Below, one piece after another: positions 1 to 9,304 of a stretch of 36,557 nucleotides of DNA; positions within the stretch are counted from its first letter, which is position 1; the number at the start of each line of letters is the position of its first letter. The stretch is from Actinomycetales bacterium. GTDB lineage: Bacteria > Actinomycetota > Actinomycetes > Nanopelagicales > Nanopelagicaceae. The position numbers and the translations under genes were made by a program. The stretch is taken from NCBI GenBank assembly GCA_007280395.1, contig QYQH01000041.1, forward strand, positions 1 to 36,557, written 5' to 3'. Under the pieces are notes generated by a model. It was not told the origin of the DNA, did not search any database, and saw only the letters and a program-made list of their open reading frames with translations.

Positions 1-66
1 CTGAGCCTCGCCTCTCGGCCATCCGACCATCTTTTCCTGCGCTATGCATTTAAGAAAGTTCACCAG

Positions 67-139
67 AGCGGACGACCGGGTTCGAACCGGCGACCTGAAC
101 CTTGGCAAGGTTCCGCGCTACCAACTGCGCTACGTCCGC
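67..139 (-). tRNA. tRNA-Gly (anticodon GCC)
   Basis: Reverse complement GCGGACG TA GCGC AGTTGGTA GCGC G GAACC TTGCCAA GGTTC AGGTC GCCGG TTCGAAC CCGGT CGTCCGC folds as a full cloverleaf: 7-bp acceptor stem, D-arm, 5-bp anticodon stem with GCC, and T-arm with TTCGAAC. Discriminator is U. CCA is not encoded. Confidence 0.96.
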
Positions 140-245
140 ATTTCTATTCATCTGCCTTTCGGCGGAATCAAGAGGGCAAATCTAGCGCACCAAACGGACA
201 AGCGCCAAAGCGTGTGCCAGAGAGATTAATAGGCAGGGCTTCATC

Positions 246-251
246 TAGCGT
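246..251 (+). promoter_or_regulatory. Putative -10 hexamer TAGCGT for pabBC; predicted +1 coincides with the GTG at 258 (leaderless)
   Basis: TANNNT hexamer ending 7 nt before the first base of the GTG start codon; no Shine-Dalgarno sequence in between. Confidence 0.45.
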
Positions 252-257
252 TAGGTC

Positions 258-1958
258 GTGGATATTAACCAGCCCTTTTTCTGGATGAATGGGGTTCTTG
301 CGACGGAGTTAATCGAAATAAGCGGTGATCCCGAATCCTTAAACGATGGGGGATTTTGGGCAGTCTCCACAACCTTTGAAGGTAAACACACCTTCGCGAA
401 ATTTAGAAATGTTTTACGAGGAGTTGCTTTTCCAGAGACGAATCAATGGCTTGGCCTAAATGGCGTTTGGGAGAGCTCGATTTCAAAGAATGGCTTCGAG
501 AGTTATGTTTCTGAGATTCGTGCCCAAATAGAATTAGGTAATGTCTATCAGGTCAATGCTTGTCGAGTCCTTGCAACTCAAATCGAAAAGGATCGTTCAC
601 TTGCACCACTCTTTGCGAAGATATTGGCAAGGAACCCAGCACCGAGTGCTTCTTATCTAAAGCTTCCGGATTTTGAAATCGCCTCGGCTTCGCCGGAACT
701 TTTTCTTCTGCGCGAAGGTTTGCAGATAAAGACGAGCCCAATTAAGGGAACGCGAAAGTTGTCAGAGACCGGCTCGCTATTCTCCGAGAAAGATCGGGCC
801 GAGAATGTAATGATCGTTGATTTGATGCGCAATGATTTTGCGCGAATCTGTTCGACTGGAACGGTTAAAGTTTCTGAACTCTTTCGAAGTGAGTTACATC
901 CAGGCCTAGAGCATTTGGTGTCTGACGTCGTTGGGGAAGTACGCGCAGAATTGGGTTGGGCTGAGATTTTCAGAGAGATACTTCCGCCCGGTTCAGTTAG
1001 CGGAGCGCCGAAGTTATCCGCAATTAATTTGATAGTGGAGAGTGAGCCAACGCAACGTGGGCCTTACTGCGGCGCACTTGGTTGGATAGAGGGCGATAAC
1101 GCGGTTCTTAGCGTCGCGATTCGATTATTTTGGAAGGTCGGAAACAAACTTAAATTTGGAACTGGTGCTGGAATAACTTGGTCGAGTGATCCAACGATGG
1201 AATGGGAAGAGACCGAACTCAAAGCGGCAAAACTGCTTGCGATTGTGGGGGGATTTAGAAGTGATCGCTGGCCTTTTGGAGCTGGCTTATTTGAAACAGT
1301 GCGCGTAGAAAACGGAACACCTCAACTTCTGCGTGAACACTTAAGTAGAGCGCGAAAGAGCGCGGCAATTCTTGGATATGAAATTCCTTCGGATGCTGAA
1401 ATATTGCAAAAACTTGGCTCTCTAGATCGCGTGGAACTAGGCAGAATGCGTTTAACTTTTGGTGAAACCTTCCAAGTTTCTGTAGATCCTTATGTAGATA
1501 CCACTCATGGAGCTCGTATTGGAATAAGAAATTTAGAAATCGACGCGCAAGCAAAACTCCACAAAACATTTCCATACACCTCAAATCTTGCGATGTTGAC
1601 TGAAGCGAGAGTTGATGGGTTTGATGAAATTATTATTGTAAATCAAAATGGCAAAGTTTGCGAAGGGGCAGTTTCAAATTTTGTATTTAGGATAGATGGC
1701 TTATGGGTTACCCCAAGCCTTGATTCTGGAGTGCTTCCGGGAATCATTCGGGGATTAGTTGTTTCATCCGGGTTGGCAATCGAAGCGGAAATTGATGGCA
1801 CCGAATTGGATAGAGCAACTCACGCATTTGCGCTGTCGGCGCTAAGAATTGCGCAACCAGTAATTGAAATTTCAGGACGCAATTTGCTACAAGACGAGAT
1901 TAGTAAGCAATGGAGCGATAAATTGCGCGAAATTCACCTAGCCCATTCGGTAGGCTAA
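258..1958 (+). CDS. pabB: Aminodeoxychorismate synthase component I (PabB-type chorismate-binding domain) fused to aminodeoxychorismate lyase (PabC-type class IV aminotransferase)
   Basis: Chorismate-binding motifs [26 protein letters not shown] and [13 protein letters not shown]. The C-terminal half has [14 protein letters not shown] and [13 protein letters not shown]...GVLPGIIR, typical of PabC. Confidence 0.9.
   Translation: MDINQPFFWMNGVLATELIEISGDPESLNDGGFWAVSTTFEGKHTFAKFRNVLRGVAFPETNQWLGLNGVWESSISKNGFESYVSEIRAQIELGNVYQVNACRVLATQIEKDRSLAPLFAKILARNPAPSASYLKLPDFEIASASPELFLLREGLQIKTSPIKGTRKLSETGSLFSEKDRAENVMIVDLMRNDFARICSTGTVKVSELFRSELHPGLEHLVSDVVGEVRAELGWAEIFREILPPGSVSGAPKLSAINLIVESEPTQRGPYCGALGWIEGDNAVLSVAIRLFWKVGNKLKFGTGAGITWSSDPTMEWEETELKAAKLLAIVGGFRSDRWPFGAGLFETVRVENGTPQLLREHLSRARKSAAILGYEIPSDAEILQKLGSLDRVELGRMRLTFGETFQVSVDPYVDTTHGARIGIRNLEIDAQAKLHKTFPYTSNLAMLTEARVDGFDEIIIVNQNGKVCEGAVSNFVFRIDGLWVTPSLDSGVLPGIIRGLVVSSGLAIEAEIDGTELDRATHAFALSALRIAQPVIEISGRNLLQDEISKQWSDKLREIHLAHSVG
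1951..1956 (+). promoter_or_regulatory. Putative internal -10 hexamer TAGGCT for thrS (leaderless), inside the last codons of pabBC
   Basis: TAGGCT ends 7 nt before the A of ATG 1963 and overlaps the pabBC stop codon. Confidence 0.45.
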
Positions 1959-1962
1959 GAAC

Positions 1963-3954
1963 ATGGCAAGTATTTCAATTTCCGTAGATGGAATTAAGCA
2001 ATCGATTGATTCGGAAATTCGCCCAACCCAAATCTTCGCAGAGAACACTGAAATTGTTGTGTGCAAAGTAAATGGTCAACTCATGGATCTTTGGACTGAA
2101 CTTAAAGCAGGCGATGTCCTTGAAGGCATCAGTATTGATTCGCCAGAGGGCCTCTCGGTTCTGCGCCACTCCACCGCACATGTTATGGCACAAGCCGTTC
2201 AAGAAATTTTCCCTGACACTAAGTTGGGCATTGGACCTCCGATAACTGATGGGTTTTATTATGACTTCGACCCAAAGAAGCCCTTCAACCCAGACGATTT
2301 AGAGAAGCTTGAATCGGCAATGCGCAAAATTATTAAGTCTGGGCAGAGATTTCGCAGACGAGTTGTAACTGAAAAAGAGGCGTTCGCTGAACTGGCGCAC
2401 GAACCATATAAGTGTGAATTAATTGGACTTAAATCCGGCAGCGTTGATGATGAAGCTAGCGTTGAAGTTGGAGCCGGTGAATTAACAATTTATGACAATT
2501 TAGGGCGCGATGGCCAGCCAGCATGGAGTGATCTCTGTCGCGGCCCACACCTACCATCTACGAAACATATTCCCGCTTTTAAATTGATGCGCACTGCAGC
2601 CGCTTACTGGCGAGGCTCAGAAAAAAATCCGATGTTGCAGCGGATTTACGGAACCGCTTGGCCATCACAAGAGAAACTCGATGGGTATCTCAATTTATTG
2701 GCCGAAGCGGAGAAGCGAGATCATCGTAGGTTAGGTACCGAGTTAGATTTATTTTCATTTCCAGAAGAAGTCGGTTCAGGGCTAGCAGTATTTCATCCTA
2801 AGGGCGGAATTATTCGCCTGGCGATGGAAGATTATTCACGCAAGCGCCATGAAGAGGAAGATTATCAATTTGTTTACTCGCCGCATCTAACTAAAGCTGC
2901 ACTATTTGAAACTTCAGGTCATTTGGAGTGGTATTCCGAGGGAATGTATCCGCCAATGGTTATGGATGAAGAGCATCATGCCGATGGCACCATAAAACGT
3001 GCGGGGCAGAAGTACTACATGAAACCGATGAATTGCCCGTTTCATAATTTAATTTATAAATCATCTTCACGTTCATACCGTGAACTTCCACTTCGCCTCT
3101 TTGAATTTGGAACGGTCTATCGTTACGAGAAATCAGGAGTAATCCATGGTTTGACTCGAGCCCGCGGCTTTACCCAAGATGATGCTCATATTTATTGCAC
3201 GAAAGATCAGATGCTTGGCGAACTCGATAGTCTCTTAACCTTCGTTTTAAATTTACTCCGCGATTACGGGTTAGAGGATTTTTATTTGGAACTTTCAACT
3301 CGAAATCCCGAGAAATCTGTTGGAAGTGACTCTGATTGGGAAGCGGCGACCGAAGCGTTACGGATTGCAGCAACAAATCAGAATTTGGAATTTGTATTAG
3401 ATCCAGAGGGCGCTGCGTTCTATGGTCCAAAGATTTCTGTGCAAGCTAAGGATGCAATCGGTCGCACCTGGCAGATGTCTACAATTCAAGTCGATTTTCA
3501 ATTACCGCAGAGATTTGATTTAGAATATCAAGCATCGGATGGTTCAAGGCAACAACCAGTAATGATTCACCGTGCGCTATTTGGTTCCATTGAAAGATTC
3601 TTCGGAGTTTTAACTGAACATTATGCTGGTGCATTCCCTCCTTGGCTTGCACCGGTGCAAGTACGTGGAATTCCAGTTGCAGATACGTTTATTCCTTATC
3701 TTGAAGAGATTATTGCCAAGATGCGTAAAGCTGGTATCCGGGTGGATATCGATGCTTCAGATGATCGAATGCAGAAGAAAGTTCGCACGGCGCAACTTGA
3801 GAAGATCCCCTTCATGATGATTGCTGGCGAAGAAGATCAAAAAGCCGGTGCTATCTCATTTAGATACCGAAATGGTGAACAGAAAAATGGCATTTCAATT
3901 GACGATGCGATTGCCGAAGTACTAGCTGCCGTAGCAAATCGAATTCAAATCTAG
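1963..3954 (+). CDS. thrS: Threonyl-tRNA synthetase
   Basis: N-terminal TGS-like domain, [11 protein letters not shown] second additional domain, class II motifs [63 protein letters not shown], and C-terminal anticodon-binding domain. Confidence 0.97.
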   Translation: MASISISVDGIKQSIDSEIRPTQIFAENTEIVVCKVNGQLMDLWTELKAGDVLEGISIDSPEGLSVLRHSTAHVMAQAVQEIFPDTKLGIGPPITDGFYYDFDPKKPFNPDDLEKLESAMRKIIKSGQRFRRRVVTEKEAFAELAHEPYKCELIGLKSGSVDDEASVEVGAGELTIYDNLGRDGQPAWSDLCRGPHLPSTKHIPAFKLMRTAAAYWRGSEKNPMLQRIYGTAWPSQEKLDGYLNLLAEAEKRDHRRLGTELDLFSFPEEVGSGLAVFHPKGGIIRLAMEDYSRKRHEEEDYQFVYSPHLTKAALFETSGHLEWYSEGMYPPMVMDEEHHADGTIKRAGQKYYMKPMNCPFHNLIYKSSSRSYRELPLRLFEFGTVYRYEKSGVIHGLTRARGFTQDDAHIYCTKDQMLGELDSLLTFVLNLLRDYGLEDFYLELSTRNPEKSVGSDSDWEAATEALRIAATNQNLEFVLDPEGAAFYGPKISVQAKDAIGRTWQMSTIQVDFQLPQRFDLEYQASDGSRQQPVMIHRALFGSIERFFGVLTEHYAGAFPPWLAPVQVRGIPVADTFIPYLEEIIAKMRKAGIRVDIDASDDRMQKKVRTAQLEKIPFMMIAGEEDQKAGAISFRYRNGEQKNGISIDDAIAEVLAAVANRIQI

Positions 3955-3963
3955 GAATTTGTC

Positions 3964-4497
3964 ATGAGCGATCAAGAGATGCATGGCGGGGTGGGAATGC
4001 CTGACCGCTGGCAACGCTTGTGGGCGCCTCACCGGATGTCATACCTTGAAGGAGAGAACCGACCGCTTCCGGGAAATGGAATTGAATGTCCCTTCTGCCG
4101 GATATTGCAATTGAGTGATGAAGATGGCTTGATGGTTGCAAGGGGAGACGAAGCTTATGTTGTAATGAATTTGTACCCATACAACGCAGGACATCTCTTA
4201 ATTTGCACAAACCGACACGTCGGAGACTTAACGGATCTAACGACTAGTGAACGCAATGAAATTTTTGAACTTTCGGCGCATGCGATGAAGACGTTACGAA
4301 AGGTAAGTGGTGCTGCTGGATTCAATCTAGGAATGAATCAAGGTGCGGTATCAGGCGCTGGTGTTGCGGAACATATTCACCAACATGTAATTCCAAGGTG
4401 GGCAGGAGATTCGAACTTTATGCCGTTGATAGGCCAAACTAAAGTTCTTCCACAATTACTTAGTGAGACGCGCTCCCAACTAGCTGCTGCTTGGTAA
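3964..4497 (+). CDS. HIT-domain nucleotide hydrolase/transferase
   Basis: HIT motif HIHQHVIPRW, with CPFCRI and NLYPYNAGHLLI upstream. Location directly after thrS matches actinobacterial synteny. Confidence 0.92.
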   Translation: MSDQEMHGGVGMPDRWQRLWAPHRMSYLEGENRPLPGNGIECPFCRILQLSDEDGLMVARGDEAYVVMNLYPYNAGHLLICTNRHVGDLTDLTTSERNEIFELSAHAMKTLRKVSGAAGFNLGMNQGAVSGAGVAEHIHQHVIPRWAGDSNFMPLIGQTKVLPQLLSETRSQLAAAW

Positions 4498-5070
4498 CGT
4501 ATTTAATAAAGTTGCAATTTCAAAACTTCCGAGGCCGTTGCTCTCTATAAATGGAATAGCCGGAAAATTAAGCGCTTCGATGAAACCTGATTGGCCAAAT
4601 TCCTCGAGTGCTTCTAAATACTCTTTGCGAAATTCAAAAACGAGAACCTTATGTTCGGAATCGCTCTCGCGTTCGACGCGTACACCTGTTGAGTAATCTG
4701 ATATTTTCAAAGAGTCAAGGTTGATTAGCGCTGTAGGGTTTCCGGAATCATCATGCAGGACGAGAAAAGGGGTCAAGACTGGGTCCAACAATTTTCCAGC
4801 AATCGCACTCATGTCATCAAAATCAATTTCACCATTACTTAAATCAGTAATCAAAATCAACGACGGAATATATAAATCTCGGGCGGTATTCCAAATTTCG
4901 ACATCTGCGAGGGAAATGCCATCGATAGCGCTAACTAGAAATATTGCTACATCGCTAGCCTCAAGAGGTGAGGGGCTAAGTTCGAAATATTTAGCAATTT
5001 CAACACTCGATTTACCAAACACGCAGACCTGTAGATTGGGCGTGATTAGTGGGAAGATTTGGTCGCTCAC
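4480..5070 (-). CDS. Degenerate EF-G-like (EF-G2-type) G-domain protein lacking GTP-binding motifs; GTG start at 5070 preferred over the upstream ATG at 5127
   Basis: The ORF runs to 5127. Segments such as ASDVAIFLVSAIDGISLADVEIWNTARDLYIPSLILITDLSNGEIDFDDM, VLTPFLVLHDDSGNPTALINLDSLKISDYSTGVRVERESDSEH and GLGSFEIATLLNTLPSSS resemble the G domain of actinobacterial EF-G-like proteins as I recall them. Only the G domain is present and the ORF ends before domain II. Confidence 0.7.
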   Translation of the reverse strand: MSDQIFPLITPNLQVCVFGKSSVEIAKYFELSPSPLEASDVAIFLVSAIDGISLADVEIWNTARDLYIPSLILITDLSNGEIDFDDMSAIAGKLLDPVLTPFLVLHDDSGNPTALINLDSLKISDYSTGVRVERESDSEHKVLVFEFRKEYLEALEEFGQSGFIEALNFPAIPFIESNGLGSFEIATLLNTLPSSS

Positions 5071-5078
5071 GACTACCA

Positions 5079-5088
5079 AGCCTACGAT
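5079..5088. promoter_or_regulatory. Putative symmetric divergent promoter AGCCTACGAT: -10 TACGAT on + (5083-5088) and TAGGCT on - (5084-5079) sharing the TA dinucleotide
   Basis: Both strands carry a TANNNT hexamer 7-9 nt from a plausible start codon (ATG 5096 on +, GTG 5070 on -). Confidence 0.4.
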
Positions 5089-5692
5089 GGGAAAGATGCT
5101 ACAAGAAACCTTACGCGCCCCAGTCACGAGATTGATTACCCCAATCTGTCATGGATTAATTCGGGTCGGTATTAGTGCCAACATGGTGACGGCAGTTGGA
5201 GCGTTATTTACAATCTTGGGTGCCGTATTTACATTCCCGATTGGGCGATTTTTCGCCGGCACGCTATTAATAATTTTCTTCGTACTTTTTGATTTGTTGG
5301 ATGGAACCATCGCGCGATTATCTCCGAAAGGTTCTAACGCTTGGGGAGCCCTTCTTGATTCCACGCTAGACCGGCTTACTGATGCAGTGATCATTGGCTC
5401 AGTTCTTTGGTACCTGATTGACATCGAGGATGCCCTGGTCCCATTAGTTCTCGTTACGGCTGTACTTGGATTTCTGATTTCGTATATAAAAGCTCGTTCA
5501 GAATCTTTGGGTATCGCATGCAACGGTGGCTTTGCTGAACGTAGTGAACGGTTAATTATCTTGGTCACCACAACTGGTTTTGCAGGTCTGGGCGTTCCTT
5601 ATGCTCTCGCAATCGGGTTTTGGATTCTTGCGGTGGCGAGTTTGGTAACTGTTTTCCAGAGGTTATTGATTGTTTATAAGGGTTCACATTGA
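5087..5692 (+). CDS. CDP-alcohol phosphatidyltransferase, PgsA/phosphatidylinositol phosphate synthase-like
   Basis: CDP-alcohol phosphatidyltransferase motif DLLDGTIARLSPKGSNAWGALLDSTLDRLTD (D-G-x2-A-R-x8-G-x3-D-x3-D) plus TM segments. Precedes the PIM acyltransferase and pimA as in other Actinobacteria. The start could also be ATG 5096. The 4721-5086 part of the ORF track is a spurious extension. Confidence 0.92.
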   Translation: MGKMLQETLRAPVTRLITPICHGLIRVGISANMVTAVGALFTILGAVFTFPIGRFFAGTLLIIFFVLFDLLDGTIARLSPKGSNAWGALLDSTLDRLTDAVIIGSVLWYLIDIEDALVPLVLVTAVLGFLISYIKARSESLGIACNGGFAERSERLIILVTTTGFAGLGVPYALAIGFWILAVASLVTVFQRLLIVYKGSH

Positions 5693-6573
5693 AAAAGCTG
5701 AATGATGCGCTAATTTACTTTGGATATAACTTCGCTTTGAAAATTGTGCGCTTGCTTCCAGCTAAGACTGCATATGGGCTTGCGGATCGAGTCGCCGATT
5801 TTCTCTATGGTCGCAACGGTAATGGAATTGTTCGCTTGCGTTCGAATTACCGACGTGTGCGTCCCGAATTGAATCTAGATGAATTGGAATTCTTAGTTAG
5901 TGCAGGAATGCGTTCATATTTTCGTTATTGGTGTGACACCTTTCGATTTCCGAGTTGGGACAAGGCAAGTTTAATTGCGAGCACAACCTGCACTAATGAG
6001 AATTTTCTGCGTGAACCTATAGCCGCTAAGAGAGGCTGCATTGTTGCACTGCCGCATGCGGGGAATTGGGATCATGCAGGAGCATATTTCTGTGCGACCG
6101 GAATTCAATTAACGACCGTAGTGGAACATGTAAAACCCGAGAAGTTATTTCGCAAATTTCTTGTGTACCGGACGAAAATCGGCATGGAAGTCCTAGATCT
6201 AAATTCACGAAGTATCGCAACCCTTGCGCAAAGGTTACGTTCGGGAAAATTGGTAGCCCTTGTAGCGGACCGCGATCTTTCAAAGAATGGGATTCCGGTT
6301 AAATTTTTCGGTGATGGCGCGCAGATGCCTGGTGGGCCTGCGCTACTCGCTATTCAAACCGGGGCAGATTTGATAACAGCTTATGTAAAGTATGAAAAAT
6401 CCGGCATACATATTATTTTTGAAAGCGCTATTAAAGTTCCGGAATCGGGCAGTGTGAATGAGAAAGCTGTTGTAATGACACAAATCATGGCTGATCGTTT
6501 TGCGAAACAAATATCGGCGCACACGGTGGATTGGCACATGTTGCAACGTATTTGGGTTGATTCAAATGCGTAA
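5689..6573 (+). CDS. Phosphatidylinositol mannoside acyltransferase / lipid A acyltransferase-like (LPLAT family)
   Basis: LPLAT motif LPHAGNWDHAG, later VALVADRDLSKNGIPVKFFG and MPGGPALLAIQTGA. Located between pgsA-like and pimA-like genes. TTG start. Confidence 0.9.
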   Translation: MKKLNDALIYFGYNFALKIVRLLPAKTAYGLADRVADFLYGRNGNGIVRLRSNYRRVRPELNLDELEFLVSAGMRSYFRYWCDTFRFPSWDKASLIASTTCTNENFLREPIAAKRGCIVALPHAGNWDHAGAYFCATGIQLTTVVEHVKPEKLFRKFLVYRTKIGMEVLDLNSRSIATLAQRLRSGKLVALVADRDLSKNGIPVKFFGDGAQMPGGPALLAIQTGADLITAYVKYEKSGIHIIFESAIKVPESGSVNEKAVVMTQIMADRFAKQISAHTVDWHMLQRIWVDSNA

Positions 6574-7738
6574 ACTGCGAATTGGAATCGTTTGTCCATA
6601 CGGATGGGATACGCCTGGTGGTGTGCAGATCCACATCAAGGAATTAGCTGAATGGTTAATCACCAAAGGTCATGAAGTTTCGGTGCTTGCACCACTAACT
6701 GATGAAGATGGAAATATCGAACCTTGGGTAGTTTCCGCAGGGCGACCAATTTCAATTCCGTACAACGGTGCAATCGCGAAGGTAATCTTCGGCCCACTTG
6801 CATCGTCAAGAGTAAAGCAATGGATCGCAAGTGGAGATTTCGATTTATTACATCTGCACGAGCCAGCAATACCATCACTTTCACTTCTAGCTGGATGGGC
6901 TGGAGATGGACCTATGGTCGCAACTTTCCACGCCGCAACCAATTCTCAAAAGATCGCTAATGCAATCGGTACGATGCTAGATCCATTAATAGAACGAATC
7001 ACTGCGAAAATTGCGGTAAGTGAGATCGCTAGAGAAACCCTGAAAGATCGTTTTAATACTGAGGCGGTCGTGATTCCTAATGGAATTGATACCAGTAAAT
7101 TCGAAGGAATTGGGACCCGTGCAGAATGGGCTCTTCCAAACACAATTGGTTTTATCGGAAGATTTAATGAATCAAGAAAGGGGCTGTCCGTACTGCTTGA
7201 TGCGATCCCTGAAATAGTTGCGCAGGTTCCAAACTTGCGAGTTCTAGTTGCTGGCCCAGGAGAGGCGCAAGATTTTCAAAAGCAAGTTCCAATACAACTT
7301 CGCGAACGAATCACATTTCTTGGCCGAATTTCAGAGTTAGAGAAAGCGCAATTCTTCAAATCAATCTCGTTATACATTGCCCCAAATACAGGTGGTGAGT
7401 CCTTTGGAATAATTCTGGCTGAAGCGATGGCATCTAGAACACCAATAATTGCGAGCGACTTGGCGGCCTTCGACAGCCTTTTAGATCACGGGAAATCTGG
7501 GCAAATATTCACTACTGGAAATTCCAACGCTCTTGCATTGGCTGTGCTTAAACTATTGGGAGATGAAACCGCTCGTAAAAATATTACCGACGCCGGCTAT
7601 GAAAAATCAAAATTTTATGGCTGGAATTCAGTTGGGGAACAGATCTTGTCGGTGTATGAAATGGTTTTGGTTGGGAACTCTAAAGTGAGCCTCGCTTCAG
7701 AAAACCGATTCTGGAATAGATTGCGCTCTAATGGTTAA
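6566..7738 (+). CDS. pimA: GT4 glycosyltransferase, phosphatidylinositol mannosyltransferase PimA-like
   Basis: MRKLRIGIVCPYGWDTPGGVQIHIKELAEWL N-terminus and the GT4 E-x7-E region GGESFGIILAEAMASRTPIIASDL. The 6500-6565 portion of the ORF is an upstream extension overlapping the acyltransferase. Confidence 0.88.
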   Translation: MRKLRIGIVCPYGWDTPGGVQIHIKELAEWLITKGHEVSVLAPLTDEDGNIEPWVVSAGRPISIPYNGAIAKVIFGPLASSRVKQWIASGDFDLLHLHEPAIPSLSLLAGWAGDGPMVATFHAATNSQKIANAIGTMLDPLIERITAKIAVSEIARETLKDRFNTEAVVIPNGIDTSKFEGIGTRAEWALPNTIGFIGRFNESRKGLSVLLDAIPEIVAQVPNLRVLVAGPGEAQDFQKQVPIQLRERITFLGRISELEKAQFFKSISLYIAPNTGGESFGIILAEAMASRTPIIASDLAAFDSLLDHGKSGQIFTTGNSNALALAVLKLLGDETARKNITDAGYEKSKFYGWNSVGEQILSVYEMVLVGNSKVSLASENRFWNRLRSNG

Positions 7739-8237
7739 AACAATTGTCGCTCTGGTATTTATTCTTCTACTGGCAGGCTGGTATCTCTCCTACTTGGCAT
7801 CCAGACTCGATTCGCTCCACCATCGGGTGGAAACTTCTTGGGCTCATCTAGATGCGTTGCTTCAAAAAAGAGCCGCTATAGCACTAGAGATTGCTCATTC
7901 TCCGAGCGTTGATGCCGCCACTAGTTTGGTTTTAACAGCTGCTGCTTATCAAGCAAGAGAGGCAAATATCGTTGAACGAAGCGAAGCCGAGATAGCGCTT
8001 TCGCAGAGTTTGAAGTTACTCCTAAGCGATGAATTATCTGCGCCTAGTGGCATTGAAGTTGAACTTTTATCTGCTTTGTCGGCTATTACTGAAAAGATTT
8101 CGGTTGGAATAACGATTCATACGGAAGCAGTTCAGAGCGCACAATTTCTGCGTAACAAGGCGCTTTTCAAGCTCTTCCGATTAGCAGGACATGCCCCCCT
8201 GCCAATGCGATACTCATTCGAGGATGATATTTTATGA
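7731..8237 (+). CDS. Small single-TM LemA-like membrane protein
   Basis: One N-terminal TM segment followed by RLDSLHHRVETSWAHLDALLQKRAAIALEIA, similar to the LemA N-terminal helix (R-x2-V-x2-A/SW-x2-D/LD-x-L-x-x-R). C-terminus MRYSFED is reminiscent of LemA YFE. Confidence 0.6.
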   Translation: MVKTIVALVFILLLAGWYLSYLASRLDSLHHRVETSWAHLDALLQKRAAIALEIAHSPSVDAATSLVLTAAAYQAREANIVERSEAEIALSQSLKLLLSDELSAPSGIEVELLSALSAITEKISVGITIHTEAVQSAQFLRNKALFKLFRLAGHAPLPMRYSFEDDIL

Positions 8238-9253
8238 AAAAATTTCTAGCGGCTATATCGATTTTGATAGTTCTAAGTTCTTGTGCTTCGCCCTCAAGCA
8301 TCGTGAAGGAAGTTTCAGGTAAAAGCGTTGAGAAGAATATTCTCACTAACCTTCCTGGAAAGAATGGCCCGCTCCTTGCAGTGAAGATTGATGACACAGT
8401 TGCCGCTCACCCGCAAGTTGGACTGGGAGATGCAGATGTGGTTTACATCGAACAAGTTGAAGGTGGGTTAACCAGATTGGCTGCAATCTTTACGAACAAG
8501 GTACCTGTTCTAATTGGCCCAGTCAGATCAGCACGTATTAGTGATATTGAAATTCTTGCGCAATATGGTCGAGTTGGATTTTCGTACAGTGGTGCGCAGA
8601 GCAAGATGCATCCGATTCTTGCAGTGGCAAATTTGGAGAACATGAGTGCGGAACGAAATCCGCCATCTATCTATCAGATTGATACCAAGAGATTTTCGCC
8701 AACCAACATGATGGTGGACGCCGCAGCACTATTGAAGAAAACTATTGAGGTTGAAGGCAAGAAGATTGACGCGGTTAAATCAGTGGGCTGGCAATTTGGA
8801 AATGGTTCCGAATTAGCAAAGAAAGTCACAAGTTTTGCAATTAAATGGCCGGCCTCTAAATACAGCGCTACTTGGTCAAAAGCAGAGAAGCGTTGGCTAC
8901 TTTCATTTAACGGTGTACCAAATCTTGATTCGACCGGCCGCCAACTTGGATCCCCGAATTTTGTGATTCAAAAAGTAGCGATTACTAACTCTATTTATCA
9001 CGACAAAGTTGGTGGCATAACACCAATGAGCAATACCGTTGGTTCTGGAACCGGATTTTTGCTACGCGACGGCAAAGTGGTCGCAATCAATTGGCAGAGA
9101 CCAAGTGCGCAGGTCGGAACTATCTGGACGCTTTCTGATGGCAAAGTGGCTAATTTTGCCGATGGCCAAGTTTGGATCGCTTTGACCGATAGTGAACCTA
9201 CCTTCACATACCCGGCACCCGTTCCGAGTGCGAGCCCAGCGAAGTCAAAGTAG
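8234..9253 (+). CDS. DUF3048 (YerB-type) lipoprotein
   Basis: Lipobox LIVLSSCAS. PLLAVKIDDTVAAHPQVGLGDADVVYIEQVEGGLTRLAAIF...IGPVRSARISDIEILAQYG is characteristic of DUF3048. ATGA overlap with the upstream gene. Confidence 0.88.
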   Translation: MKKFLAAISILIVLSSCASPSSIVKEVSGKSVEKNILTNLPGKNGPLLAVKIDDTVAAHPQVGLGDADVVYIEQVEGGLTRLAAIFTNKVPVLIGPVRSARISDIEILAQYGRVGFSYSGAQSKMHPILAVANLENMSAERNPPSIYQIDTKRFSPTNMMVDAAALLKKTIEVEGKKIDAVKSVGWQFGNGSELAKKVTSFAIKWPASKYSATWSKAEKRWLLSFNGVPNLDSTGRQLGSPNFVIQKVAITNSIYHDKVGGITPMSNTVGSGTGFLLRDGKVVAINWQRPSAQVGTIWTLSDGKVANFADGQVWIALTDSEPTFTYPAPVPSASPAKSK

Positions 9254-9304
9254 ACTCTTCTCCTCACAGTTGAGCAATTTTTAAGAGATTAGTTATGGGA
9301 GCAG

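Noticed and set aside
1-66. Possible 3' end of a CDS before the tRNA
   Set aside because: Open in more than one frame and too short to assign a product or strand.
4721-5086. N-terminal ~122-aa extension of the + ORF before pgsA
   Set aside because: It is antisense to the EF-G2-like ORF and has no family resemblance. PgsA homology begins at about 5087-5096.
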